A stretch of 64,000 nucleotides of DNA, taken from Adineta vaga. Lineage: Eukaryota > Rotifera. Positions 21,557 to 32,850 of this stretch are shown in pieces. Under the pieces are notes generated by a model. The model made no database searches. It was given only the letters and a program-made list of their open reading frames with translations, and was not told the DNA's origin. Where the stretch lies: positions 186,001 to 250,000 of the forward strand of contig CP075497.1 in assembly GCA_021613535.1 (NCBI GenBank). Direction: 5' to 3'. The position numbers were made by a program, and so were the translations under genes. How positions within the stretch are numbered: position 1 is the stretch's first letter; each line of letters begins with the position of its first letter.

Positions 21557-23359
21557 ATGAATGTGAATGATAAAAAACGATCATGGAATTCAACATTCGA
21601 CAATTCTAATGATGAATGTATTACAAATAAAAAGTTTCAATCAAATACTTCTTTCGAACATCTTTCCAATGAACTTATTTATGAAATATTTTCTTATCTT
21701 GATGCTTTTCATATTTATCAAAGTTTCTTTCAACTTAATATACGATTTCAAAATCTTTCTAAACATTTATTACAACTTAACGTTCAAATCAATATGTTAT
21801 CAATGTCGAAATCAGTATTTGAATCTTATTATAATAATTTTATTCTACCAAATCAACATCAAATTCAAACTTTATATTTATTCGATCCATTTGTGGTCGA
21901 ATCGTTTTCATCAACTATATCACAATATTTTCATTTACATCAATTAAAACTATGTGAAATATCAGTTGAATGTCTCGAAAATCTTCTTCATAATTTAGTT
22001 TCATTAAACAATTTATCATCTTTATCTGTTCATGTTGGTCATGGTGCAAATAAATCGAATGTCTATCAAAATATATTTCATCTTCCAGCATTAAAATTTT
22101 GTACACTTCGTTTTGAAGACAATAACCCAATGTGGTCATTATCAATGTCATCAAATTCATTACAAAGTCCTATTGAAAATCTAATCATCTATGATAGTTT
22201 TGCTTTGGATAATATCAATACACTTTTGTCATATTTACCTAAACTGCAGCGTTTATCTATCAAACACCGATGTGAGTTTGGTATTGAATATTCACTGATA
22301 TTTGCCGTTGTTTTCAACGATCTAAAACATATCTCTGTCATGGGTTCTCGTTTTACACAGCTCGACATCGAGAAATTTACTAAAATTTATTCACTCAATA
22401 TTAAAATACTGCATATTTCATCAACTAATTACGGAGGGATTTTCCAATGGAATAAATTTATTCAACCATACATTCCATATTTCAAACACAATGGTTTTAC
22501 ATTTGGAAATTTATCAGAGTGTGGTCGTTCGATGAAACTATATCATAGCTTGTATGAAGATAATTCATCACCACGGGCATATATAGAACAATGGTTTTTT
22601 ACTCATGAAGTAATGTCAGATGAAGATCTACATGAGATGTTTTGTTCTATTCAACCATATACACGACATTCATTTTTATTACTTCATCAATATTGTATGG
22701 ATTCAAAATGTCATGTAGATAGGAATTATCGTTCTATTCGTCATTTAATTATTCCTAAACAAATTCAGCCTTGTAAATGTCTTCCATACTTTCCAAATGT
22801 CACAAAAATGACGTTCACTGATGACTATGCTCGTTCATCTTACCTTAGTGATGCAGAATTCAGTTTTATTCTTTCTCTCAAACAGCTTACCAGTTTGGCT
22901 ATCCGCGCGGTAATGGAAGAATTTGATATTATTGTTGGTATTCTACGCTACACACCACATGCTCATAGTCTTATATTTACATTCACAACTACGCGCTCAA
23001 AACGATTATCGTCTTTTCATAAGGATGAAAGATATCAATATATTGTCAATCATAATAAAATTAAAACGATTGTTTTCAACGCACATTATACAAAGAAATT
23101 GGTACAGTTTTATATGGATCTTTGTCCTAGATTAGAATATTTAAGTTATAGGATATCTGAAAAGTCTCTTGAAGCAACATTTCAATATGTATTAACCGAA
23201 ACGAATCAAACAGCATATAATCAATTTTCATTATGCATATTTGGTGTAAATACAAATTGGATTGATAAATTACAAGCGATAATCGAATCACAAGAATTAA
23301 TGAAGAATTATTTAACTAAAACTGTAAATAATAAATTTTATTTCAAATGGTGGTATTAA
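21557..23359 (+). CDS. F-box protein with LRR-like C-terminal region
   Basis: 600 aa from the ATG at 21557; the frame is open further upstream but that part has no family resemblance. Residues 32-70 (HLSNELIYEIFSYLDAFHIY and following) are an F-box: LPxEL-like start, IFSYLD core. The rest is a long irregular leucine-rich region with repeated units like LPALKFCTLRF and LPKLQRLSIK, ending FYFKWWY. By family it would bind SKP1 in an SCF ubiquitin ligase through the F-box and a substrate through the C-terminal part. The protein belongs to a very large bdelloid family by my recollection. Single exon, intact. Substrate unknown. Confidence 0.8.
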   Translation: MNVNDKKRSWNSTFDNSNDECITNKKFQSNTSFEHLSNELIYEIFSYLDAFHIYQSFFQLNIRFQNLSKHLLQLNVQINMLSMSKSVFESYYNNFILPNQHQIQTLYLFDPFVVESFSSTISQYFHLHQLKLCEISVECLENLLHNLVSLNNLSSLSVHVGHGANKSNVYQNIFHLPALKFCTLRFEDNNPMWSLSMSSNSLQSPIENLIIYDSFALDNINTLLSYLPKLQRLSIKHRCEFGIEYSLIFAVVFNDLKHISVMGSRFTQLDIEKFTKIYSLNIKILHISSTNYGGIFQWNKFIQPYIPYFKHNGFTFGNLSECGRSMKLYHSLYEDNSSPRAYIEQWFFTHEVMSDEDLHEMFCSIQPYTRHSFLLLHQYCMDSKCHVDRNYRSIRHLIIPKQIQPCKCLPYFPNVTKMTFTDDYARSSYLSDAEFSFILSLKQLTSLAIRAVMEEFDIIVGILRYTPHAHSLIFTFTTTRSKRLSSFHKDERYQYIVNHNKIKTIVFNAHYTKKLVQFYMDLCPRLEYLSYRISEKSLEATFQYVLTETNQTAYNQFSLCIFGVNTNWIDKLQAIIESQELMKNYLTKTVNNKFYFKWWY

Positions 23360-24326
23360 TACTAGATCTACTAAAATTTTAATAAAAATCTTCACATTTA
23401 CATCTTAAACAAAGAGAATCTTGTCACAGAATATGGATGATATATTTGTTCTTTAACATCTACATTGATTGACCTTCACTCACAATTTCTTATCTTTATA
23501 AAAGAATAAACAGACTGATATATATATAAAGAAAGATGTATAATATGAGTATCTCTACTCAAATAAATAACTATTTCATATTTACCTTCGTACTATCTTA
23601 AGAATCCAAGATGGATCATCGATTGCCGTTAATGGTTTATTCGGAGGACATCTTTTCATAGGATTTTATTGAGAAGGACTATTTCTAAAGGACATTTTTC
23701 CGAGGACATTTTGGAAAGGACATTTTTTGAAGGACATTCGCTGCTGTTACCAAGATATGATCCATTTGCAAGATAAAATAAAATTCCAAACTTACAATTG
23801 ATCTGTTGTGACCTTTCAAATTATCATTTAAGTCTCATCAACGCAGGTATTTAACCGACGAAATATAGAATAGTTTCTATATGGGATTTAGTCAGAGCTG
23901 CTCGTGTAAACATCATCGTTTCAACTTTTTCGTCTACAACATTTGTTTACTGTATACACGCGTAGAATATTCGTTTTATTATTGTGTAAACACAGATTCT
24001 CCTCGGTCTGCGTGATTTAACCAAAACATTTTCGTTATTAAGAGTTTTCACACCTCATTTCATAGGTTTCTATGCGGGTTAATACTATACCTGATCTTAA
24101 ATCTTCACAAAATCATGACCATGTTCTAAAAGCGTTGAAATAGTTTTCACGTTTTTGATTGTCAGTCGAGAACCGCGATTGACATACAAAAATGTACAGA
24201 AGTTTTGTAATATCTTCACATGTCTTTGGTAACTTTTGTCTGTTTGGGTATTTGATTAAGATGGATAGGATAAGGCAACTTATTGATCATATACAACTCT
24301 CATTTTATTTATAGACAGAAAAAAAA

Positions 24327-24658
24327 TCATCAGTGCGAAGCTAGCCCCACAAAAAAAACGAATTTTGTAAAAACGAATTCCGGTCGATGAAAACTAGTTT
24401 GTTCGATGCATAATTCGATTCTACATCGAATGGTGGTACATTTATTCATGGGAAAACAATTGGGAAAAAGTTTATCTTAATCTATATTTTTTTCCTTTAT
24501 GTATCTATACGAAAGAAAAATCCGAGTAAAACTTTTCCAGTCGTTTTCCCATGAATAAAAGTATCACCATTGGACTAAGAATGAAATTCTGCATCGAATA
24601 GATTCGTTTTCGTCGATGGGAATTCGTTTTATTTGTGGGGCTAGTTTCGCACAGATGA
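24327..24658. repeat. foldback/MITE-like element, about 330 bp
   Basis: The outer arms TCATCAGTGCGAAGCTAGCC (from 24327) and the complementary run ending 24658 match with few changes (AGCCCCACAAA core). Inner arms also pair: CATGGGAAAACAATTGGGAA near 24448 with its near-complement near 24530-24553. The centre (about 24475-24530) is a T/A-rich loop. It is a nearly full-length imperfect palindrome without an ORF, as in non-autonomous foldback DNA transposons. No clear target duplication. Confidence 0.7.
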
Positions 24659-24875
24659 AACATCCATATCACAAATCTTTTCTAGGAGATCATCACCAAA
24701 TCAAAAAGTATGTAAAATGTTTGTTTTTAATGCATTAGAAAATTGCTTTGATGAAGTTACATGAGTATTGTTAATATAGAAATCAGATGGAGAAATGTGT
24801 GTTGTCTATTTTTAGATAATATTGCATTAAAAATGTCATCATTCATTTGTTCAAATAATGCTTTTAGTGGCACCA

Positions 24876-24943
24876 TCTTGAGGGTGTGGGTGTGGGTGGG
24901 TGTGGGTGTGGGTGAAGATACAGTAAGAATCACACCCACACCC
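24876..24943. repeat. telomere-like hairpin, longest copy
   Basis: CTTGAGGG, then five GTGGG-type units (to about 24914), a spacer with GAAGATA, then CACACCCACACCC (24931-24943). The left border CCATCTTGAGGG is the complement of the right border at 5994-6004. Reading it as protein gives Val-Trp runs on one strand and Thr-His-Pro runs on the other; not coding. Confidence 0.75.
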
Positions 24944-25143
24944 TTAGATCAATACTTTATATGAGAGATTTTTTCTGAAGAATCAAAAGCCAAAGATATT
25001 GTTTTTATTTGATAAATATATTTAAATATGAATAGAAAAGAAAAGAAAGGTAAACAGCAATTGATATTTCATATTTATCGACATCTCGAGACTTCCGATG
25101 ATGATAGGAAGCAAGTGTCACACCCCTAATCACAGTGTATTTT

Positions 25144-28100
25144 CTAACTCATCGCACACACTACCCTCGTCTTCATATTTTTCTGACTGCTTTCCAATAT
25201 GTCTCGATAAATAGTAAAAACAGGATGATTCTGCGGTAATTTTTCATGAGCAATATTCAGTGCCTGTTGAGCATTTTGTAGAGCAAGAGAATATTGTCGA
25301 GTTTCAAAATGTAATTTCGCCATATTATAAAATACAGCAGCAACATCAGGATGATGTTTCGATAATATCTTTTCACGAATATCCATTCCTTTTTTATAAT
25401 ATGTCAGTGCTCTCGTATAATCTTTCATTTCACGATATGTTTCACCTAAATTCACATAAGTTGTTGCACAATCAAGAGGATTACAATTATTATCAACTTT
25501 TTCTTGAATATTCAATGCATTCTGATGAAATGAAATTGCTTTATGATAGTCACCCATCAATCGATGCACATCACTTATACGGGTGTAATATTTAGCCAAC
25601 CATGGATCGTTTTCAGGTGATGTTTTCTGTATTATGTCAAAGCATTTTTGAAAGAAATCCAAAGCCTTTGAGTATTCCTTCATACTTCGATACACATTTC
25701 CAAGACAAGAATAGGTGGAAATACAATCTTGATTACCTTCTGCAAAACCATTTTTCAGAATTTGTAAAGCGTTTTCGAGGAACTTTAGAGCTGCTTGATA
25801 ATCACCCATTCTTTCATAACATAATGCTATATCTGAATAACTCGCAGCCATATCAATATGATCCGGCGTTAGAATCATCCTCCAGATTTCATGAACTTTC
25901 TGGAAATATCCGAGTGCTGTCATGTAATCACCCATGTCATAATGAACGAAACCGAAATCTTCATAGCAAGAAGCTAATAAATGATTGTTTAGATCCAGAC
26001 TACTCTCATAAATTTGACGTAATTTTTCATAATATTCTAGAGCTTTTGAATAGTCATTCATCTTATTATATATCGTTGCAATATCATTAAACGAATCAGC
26101 TATATCAGGATGATTTGGATGTAGGGTCTTTTGACGTATGTCTAGTGATTTTTTGTAATATTCGACGACTTTCCCATACTCACCCGTAGACTTATAGACT
26201 TCTGCTATGTTAATAAATGACACAGCGAAGTCAAGATGATTTGAAGAAAGAATTTTTTCATAAATTTCATATGCTCTCTCATGGCATTCAAGAGCTTTCG
26301 AGTGTTCACCCATGTTATTATAGACGCAACCGATGAATCCGTGGCTACGAGCCAGTCAATGAGGATTCGGCGGTACAATCTTTTTCTGTATGTCGAATGA
26401 ACGTTGAAAATATTCGAGTGCTTGCTTATAATCACCCATTGAGTTATACACTTTTGCGATGTTGTTTAATGACCGAGCCAAAACAGGATGGATGGGTGGA
26501 AGTATTGCTTCCAAAATATGATGTGCCTTTTCATGATATTCTTTTGCTTCCGTAAATTCACTCATGTTATAGTACACATCTCCAATACTACCCAATGAAT
26601 CAGCTAAAATAGGATCGTTGGGAAGAAGAACTTTTGTGTAGATCTCATTTGCTAATTCATAATATTCAAGTGCTTTTTGGTAATTACTCATTTCCATGTA
26701 TATTGCTCCCATGGAACTGAACGAAACAGCAAAATCACGATGACCTACAGGAAGGTTTTCTTCTAAAATTCTATGTGCTTTATTAGAATATTCGAGAGCT
26801 TTAGAATAATCGCCCATATGTAAGTACACTTCTGTAATACTCTTAAAAGAATCAATTATTTGAGGATCATTTGAGGGCAAAGATCGCTGTCGTATTTGCA
26901 GCGCTTTTTCTTGACATTCCATTGCTTTCTCATATTGTTGCACGCCATTGTACTCGTTTCCCAAGAGAGAAAACGATGAGGCTATTGACGGATGATCCTC
27001 GGGTAGACTTTTAAGCTTTCTTTCAAGTGCTTTCTCACCAAGAGAAATTGCTTCCATGTAGTCTCCTTGAAGACTTTTCAACATTGCTAATGCATTGAGA
27101 ATATCAGCTCGATCAATTTCACTAGAATAACCATCCATTAGTGCTGTCAAAATTTGTTCTGCTGACTCGTATTGCATAATTTCAATCATTAAATTTGCTA
27201 GACTAAACCATTTGTTACTCATTCGCATCTTGTTAGATAATTGTGCATGAAGTTTTTCCAATTCTGGATCATTTTCATCGGTAAGCGTAAGTTGTACTTC
27301 TCAAAGCCGATTGTCTTCGATCAATTGTTCAATATTTTCTATGCGAAATACAGTATGCGTAGTGAATAGAATTTCGTCTTCTTCAGGAAGAGCACTTTTT
27401 TTCTCGAATTGATGCAAACGGAGTCGATGTTGTTTCGGGATTTATATTTAAAACAAAAAGAACGGGAACCATGTTTTTCTTTGTTAGAACAGATTTGGTG
27501 AATTCTATCGATTGTTTTCGGTCTCGAATAGTCGATAAGAAATTATTAAACGATAAAAGACCATGTTTACTCGCTGCTAGTTTTGCAAAATCATCTTTCG
27601 ACAAACCTTGACCTCGGTAAAGAGGTTTTCCATCGAACTTACTCAATTGTTCTTTATATAACTTTTCTATTTGAGTATGTAAATCTCTCAAAAAGAAATT
27701 CATCTTAATAAACACTGCACCATCAAGTAATCGTAATGCTTTATTGAGCATTTTATACGTAAAACATTCAAATGAATACCAATAGATGACTTTTTCGGGG
27801 CCGTATTCACGTTCAAATGTATCGATTATTCTCATTTCAACGGGATTATTTTTGTATTCTTCTCGACAAAATTTAGTTAGCTTGACAATGGCTTCAGGAT
27901 CATCTTCCATTTTGAGAACAATGTCTTTGAAAATGTGTGTATACATAAACGATGGTTCCAGCTTACTAAGACGTTCTTTCGGAATCTTCTAGATTAGAAG
28001 CCATAAAACCTAATACAGTGTTATTTTGATCACATTGATTAACTTCCATCTTAAGTGCATTACATATAAGTTTTATAGAAATATAGATACCTTTAATTTT

Positions 28101-28454
28101 CATCCAATCTTTTGTCCATTCCAAAAGATCCTGTTTATTGTTAGATAGGATGAAAATAGCCCCTAGTTTTGGCATATCATGAATATGTGGTACTAGATGC
28201 TGCGCGACTGTATCAGAATAGATTACAAAGCTAGTTTCTGTTTCATTTCGTTTAAGCTGTTCAATGCATTCTTCAGCAGTCTTGCATTCTTCCACTTGAT
28301 TGACAATGCTACGCAGCGTTTCAATTGTACTTTGATAATCAGAATTTCGGGAATCGATGTTTTGATTTACCCATATAACTAAACAGTTTTCAACAATTCG
28401 TTGTCTACTTTTTTTACTCATCACGAATGGAAATATTATGGAGTAGAAACTCAA
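25144..28454 (-). pseudogene. ADP-ribosyltransferase plus kinesin-light-chain TPR gene, inactivated
   Basis: Read on the minus strand. First a receiver-like N-terminal domain (28454-27980; VENCLVIWVNQN, FVIYSDTVAQHLVPHIHDM). Next an ART-type mono-ADP-ribosyltransferase domain (about 27975-27300; YRGQGLS, LLSFNNFLSTIRDR). Then about 15 TPR units of the 42-residue kinesin-light-chain type (27261-25144; for example MGDYSKALEY with NHP linkers). The ART family transfers ADP-ribose from NAD to arginine, with R-S-E residues; TPRs bind partners. Four lesions are visible: a frameshift near 27977, an extra base in the T7 run 27396-27402 just before the LPEEDEILF segment, TGA at 27301-27303 where Trp is expected (RL-stop-EVQLTLT), and TGA at 26356-26358 between TPRs. 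All pieces are otherwise co-linear, so inactivation appears recent. ATG 28421 is a likelier start than 28454. Confidence 0.8.
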
Positions 28455-29091
28455 AGTGAGTTAATATTATATATATATGAAGCTTGCACAAGACATTTCG
28501 TCGAAAGTTCATAAGATGTTGCACTTGGTTACCAATGAAAGAGAATTATTCACGAAAAGAAAAAACAAAGAATAGTAGTAACTATTACTTCTTGTGACAC
28601 TCTTCTACATCTTCTATAATGAATAGAAGAAAAGGTTAAAAAATGCGGAAACTTCGGATTTTATCCGAGAGTTGTGTGTACTGCAAAAAGTGTTATGTTG
28701 AGTTATGAATGAATTTTTGTATTGGAATCTATCAGAATAACGGTCATATGCAACCTCATGAATCTATAGAAGATCTATGATAGATACACATATCAGCATT
28801 TTCATAATAGATCATCAGTATCAATAGGTATGGAGATCAGGTTTTTCTCTTTTGATGGTTCTTCTGACTAGCTACAAAACCGAGCATTTGTGAAACTCCA
28901 AAACCTAACACCATCTCATATGTATGACTCACCGATACAACAAACATATCTGTCATTTGTGAAAAAAATGGCATATTTTTTTTCATAATTTTTTGTATTG
29001 GTTGAATTGAATTAGCCAATAAGTGACCTTGCTATAGGTGATTATAGCATGTTGCTATAAATTAGTACTTTTCTCGGCGATGGATTCATCA

Positions 29092-29325
29092 GAATTGGTG
29101 AATGACATGTGGAATCGGTAGGGCTCATCGAGATCTATCTGGAACCGTTGAGATTCGTTTTCGAAGCAGCTTGGAATCGGATTTCCGAGAAAAATACGAG
29201 ATTTCAGTATTCTCTGACCGATTTTTGGCATTAATTTGGATTTTTCGGAGGATTCCGAAGGGTTTCGGCGAAAAATAACATGTGCAATCGACAGAGCAGC
29301 TCGAGATCTATATGGAACCATTGAG
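29092..29325. repeat. direct repeat of about 50 bp, spaced about 180 bp
   Basis: ACATGTGGAATCGGTAGGGC with CGAGATCTATCTGGAACCGT (about 29092-29142) recurs as ACATGTGCAATCGACAGAGC with CGAGATCTATATGGAACCAT (about 29274-29325). The intervening part has further TCGGAATC-like words. Possibly two decayed units of a longer repeat. Confidence 0.5.
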
Positions 29326-29397
29326 GGCAGAGTTGGAACCAGTCGTTGGCCGAATCGTAGACGAAAAAACTCGAATCCTATACTAAGATATCCTACG

Positions 29398-29422
29398 CGA
29401 GGGTGATGAGGGTGTGGGTAAG
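29398..29422 (+). repeat. telomere-like G-rich tract
   Basis: GAGGGTGATGAGGGTGTGGG: mixed TGAGGG and TGTGGG units, no C-rich arm. Confidence 0.5.
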
Positions 29423-29515
29423 GATGTGAATGTTGTTTTATTGCCGAACCCTTTTCGGCATAAATAAGACAGAGAAAAATAATAAATATTCTAACAAATG
29501 TTCAAAGGCTTCATG

Positions 29516-30937
29516 TTAAAATAAAAGACGATCCATACCACCGAACTGAGTGTTTCTTTGACGAATTCTTTCAAGTATTGGTGAACAAACGTAGTAACCA
29601 ATAAAATACCAGAAACTAAACCGATAAAACAAAAAAAAATCAGCTATTATTGTCAATGGACCGATAAGTAAACCAACAAAACCAGCTGCTGTTGGAAAGT
29701 ATCTATTAAGTTCATGAATCATGGTTTTTTCGCGATAACCATGAACAACCATTTGTGGTTCTTTCAATTGTTCTGATATGTCAATCGATATTCTTGAAAA
29801 ACATGAACATGAACCAAGTATAAATACAATAGAAATGAACGCATGTATAGGGTCAGTTAGCATATCTTGAAATGATTCTGGTGGTGTTAAATAATAACAT
29901 AAACCATCTATTGGATGTAAACGTTGTATACCATTATCGATCCAAATACCTACTAAATCAATAAGAATATTTCCTGCGAACTTTTTCGATAATATCTTTG
30001 ATATCATATATAAGCTTGAAATAAGTGTCGAATGAAGAAAAAATGGCTTATTGAATGTGTACAACAATTTTATTGGATACATTGATGCTTGACCACGATA
30101 ACGGGCTGATTTAATTGGTAGGTCAACACAAAAATACTATAAAAATCAAATTATAAATATACAAAAGAAAGTTTTTATCTTTTTTATACTTGAATATAAA
30201 TAGCAAGAATAAGAAGGATTACAACAGCAAATAAATTCATTAAACTGGGTAAATTTTGACGAAAAGCTTCACAGACAAGTGCTGCAGTAAAGAATGGGTT
30301 ACCAAAATTGAGACCATAACCTTTTTGAAGTAATTCATCAAATAATAAAATAACAAAGCTACCAAGAAATAATTGAATGATAATTAAAAGACAAACACCC
30401 ATACCGATTTCTGATGGAATACCATATCTATTAAAGAATCATAGTAATCTATCTCTTTAATCTTTGATAAACTTACATGCCAGCTATCACATAAATAGTA
30501 GCCTGTCCAATACTAATAACCATTGTACAGAATTTTTGAGCACTTGAAAACAGAGCACGATCTCTAGGTGTATCCGAGGCTTCAATTATTCTAGTACCAA
30601 CTAACCATGCTATGACTAGATTCGATGTAATCATTGGTAAAATACCTAATTCGCTTAATGTACCATAATTTGATCTAAAGATAAGTCGATATCTAAAGAT
30701 AGAAATCAATGAAAATTTTCAAATGCTTTTTGTTTGAGATATTTACTGGTAGAATGGATCAGCTGAACCCAATGATATAATACCAAAAACTGGTGTCTGA
30801 TAATAAATCAAAAATATAATTAGTGCTATACATGTCCATATAACTTTTTCTCGAAATTCAATATAACGTTTAGGTCTTTGAATTTCTGGTATAAATCGAC
30901 AAAATGGTTTGACAAATTCAAGAAAGTTTTTATCCAT
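29516..30937 (-). pseudogene. SEC61A-like: Sec61 alpha (SecY family) paralogue, decaying
   Basis: Four exons: 30937-30747, 30692-30477, 30427-30190 and 30136-29516, with introns of 54, 49 and 53 bp; about 421 aa against about 476 in normal Sec61 alpha. Conserved blocks are obvious: [59 protein letters not shown]-type, PIKSARYRGQ, GLCYYLTPPES and IHELNRYFPTAAGF. The normal protein is the ER translocon channel. Three defects are visible. About 50 residues are missing after KGYGL (TM5 and the following loop). About 9 residues are missing before QLKE. A frameshift lies in the A9 run 29631-29639, after which the conserved sense (SGILLVTTFVHQYLKEFVKE) sits in another frame until about 29555, where the frame is restored. 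The overall ORF stays open, so it may be read as an odd protein, but channel function is unlikely. Confidence 0.8.
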
Positions 30938-31718
30938 TTTTTCATGAAATTTCTATTGTACACTATTGATATGTAAATTCAATAAATAAATGTTGCTGCA
31001 GATTGTTCGTGAAGTGTTTACTTTCAGCCGTTTTTCTTTCGATCGATTTATAATTTTTTCAATTTTACATAATAAACACGTTTTTCTGCTCTTTTTTCTT
31101 CTATAAAATTCATTTTCCTACTTGCTTGCTCGGTAGTAATGCAGCAGAAAGAGAAAAGATTTTTTCTAGTCTTGCATCTGCGCCATCCTTCAACATGAAA
31201 CATGCACCGCTTTTCGACCAGAAATAAATGAGGATGCAGCAGTCCTGACTCGGCTTGTACAATGAATTTTTCATTATTAAAACATGTTTGAAAATTTGTT
31301 TTTGTGCTAAAAACACGCAGCAGAAGACGCTCTACAAACCTAGACCATAATCAATACCTCTTAATTCGTTTAGGTAGAAAATTGGGTGTGGGTGAGGGTG
31401 TTGTTGTCGTTGAGGCTTTCTTTTCTTTTACAATCATTCTATTCGAATACTTGTGTTCCGTATAGTATATCAATATAAACAATAATCATCTATATTTTGA
31501 TCTATTTAATAACATCAACTATTCAACACATAAATTCTACCATATAACTTTTTAGACACCGGTCTATACCTGTAGGAGTCTTTTTCATAATACATGTTTA
31601 ACAAACAAGTATTGTGCTACTCTGGACAGTGAGTGATGCTACTCATTTATGTTTTCATGAAATAGCATAAGAGTTTTTCTACTCGTGCGTATGCGCAAAT
31701 CTCTTTATTGAAATCGTT
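30938..31718. other. non-coding stretch
   Basis: A 68-codon minus-strand frame at 31110-31316 is open but shows no family features. Contains the telomere-like tract at 31384. Confidence 0.5.
31384..31400 (+). repeat. telomere-like G-rich tract
   Basis: GGGTGTGGGTGAGGGTG, mixed TGTGGG/TGAGGG units, single arm. Confidence 0.55.
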
Positions 31719-32750
31719 TTATTTAGTTTTCACAGATTCAAGATTGTTTCTGTATCTTTTGAGATTCGGGTGGTTCGAAGGTAATGATTGTTCTCCAATT
31801 TCTATTGCCTGCTGATAAAATGAACGAGCTTTAGGATAATTCTTTGCACTAATATATACGTGACCAATGTTGTTGTAAGACATACCCAAGTGAGGATGAT
31901 TTGGCGGAAGTGATTGCTTTTGAATTACCAGAGCTTCGTCGTATGAAGAAAGTGCTCTCTCGTAATCACCCATGCTGTAATATACTAAACCTATGTTGTT
32001 GTAAGATGCAGCCAAGTCAGGATGGTTTGGAGGAAGTGATTTTAAATCAATAGCAAGCACTTTCTTATAATATAAAAGTGCTTTTTCGTAATCACCCATG
32101 CAGTTATACACATTACCAATATTGTTATAAGATTTAGCCAAGTCTGAATGATTTTCAGAAAGTGATTCTTGTCGAATTGTCAAAGCTTTGTTGTGAGCAG
32201 AAAGTGCTTCCAAATTGTTACCCATATTATAAAATGCATTGCCCATCCAGTTATACACATTTGCCATATCAATTGAGCTAGTAGAAAGTGTTCTTTGATG
32301 AATGCCAAGTGATTTCTCATACAATTTTATTGCTTCATCATATTTTCCCTGATTAATTTTAACCATACCGAGTTGATAGTAAATCGAAGCCTTTTCAACG
32401 TCACTCGTTGTTTTATCAAGTAAAGTCCAATAAATTTCTTCAGCTCTATTATATTCACCCATCATTAATAACAGTGCACCTGCTCGATACCATGGATCTT
32501 TATCAGAATAACTTTCTGCTCGAATATATTCACTCAATTTACATAATTCTGGATCATTTTCACTTGTCAGTGTTAAATACACTTCATATAGATGATCTTC
32601 ATTAGACATTGGTCTGATATCATTGATACGAAATACTGAATGCATCGAAAACAGTACTTCATCTTCTCTTTTATAAGCACTAATTTTAGCTACGGATGCA
32701 AATGGTGTTGTTGTTTGAGCAGGATTGACTGAGTAGCTGCCTAATTCGAC
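31719..32750 (-). pseudogene. 3' part of a second ART-TPR gene, 5'-truncated near satellite
   Basis: The frame is open from 32750 to the stop at 31719. It begins inside the ART domain tail (NPAQTTTPFASVAKISAYKR, then EDEVLFSMHSVFRI), goes on with the usual YEVYLTLTSENDPEL linker and then about 7 KLC-type TPRs (repeats such as MGDYEKALLYYKKVLAIDLK with LPPNHPDLAASYNNIG). The TPR part is undamaged, but the receiver-like region and the ART catalytic half are absent. An in-frame TAA at 32751-32753 and, from about 32800, GATATA microsatellite and then the satellite array occupy the place of the 5' half. A protein starting at ATG 32645 (308 aa, TPR only) remains possible. Same strand and domain order as the copy at 25144-28454. 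Confidence 0.75.
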
Positions 32751-32800
32751 TTATAATATAAATGGATTTTCATTACTATATATCTATACATCTATAAACA

Positions 32801-32850
32801 GATATAGATATAGATATAGATATAGATATACACCTATAGATATAGAAACA
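32801..32850. repeat. GATATA microsatellite at array edge
   Basis: Five tandem GATATA units (32801-32830), then a mixed stretch sharing TATAGATATA words with the satellite monomer. It could be the seed or the decayed edge of the array. Confidence 0.7.

Larger units (their letters stand above)
23360..25143. other. non-coding stretch with foldback and telomere-like elements
   Basis: No gene supported. A cluster of GGACATT words at 23645-23747 (five in 100 bp), a foldback element (24327-24658) and a telomere-like hairpin (24876-24943) are the only structures seen. Confidence 0.55.
28455..29515. other. non-coding stretch
   Basis: Short frames on the minus strand (28837-29321) have no domain. 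They run through a direct repeat (29092-29325) and are probably chance. A telomere-like tract lies at 29398. Confidence 0.5.

Noticed and set aside
24757-24964. Overlapping small proteins on both strands with Val-Trp or Thr-His-Pro runs
   Set aside because: The runs are translations of TGTGGG/CCCACA repeats. The same artefact occurs at 5860-6051, 7185-7451 and 11053-11310.
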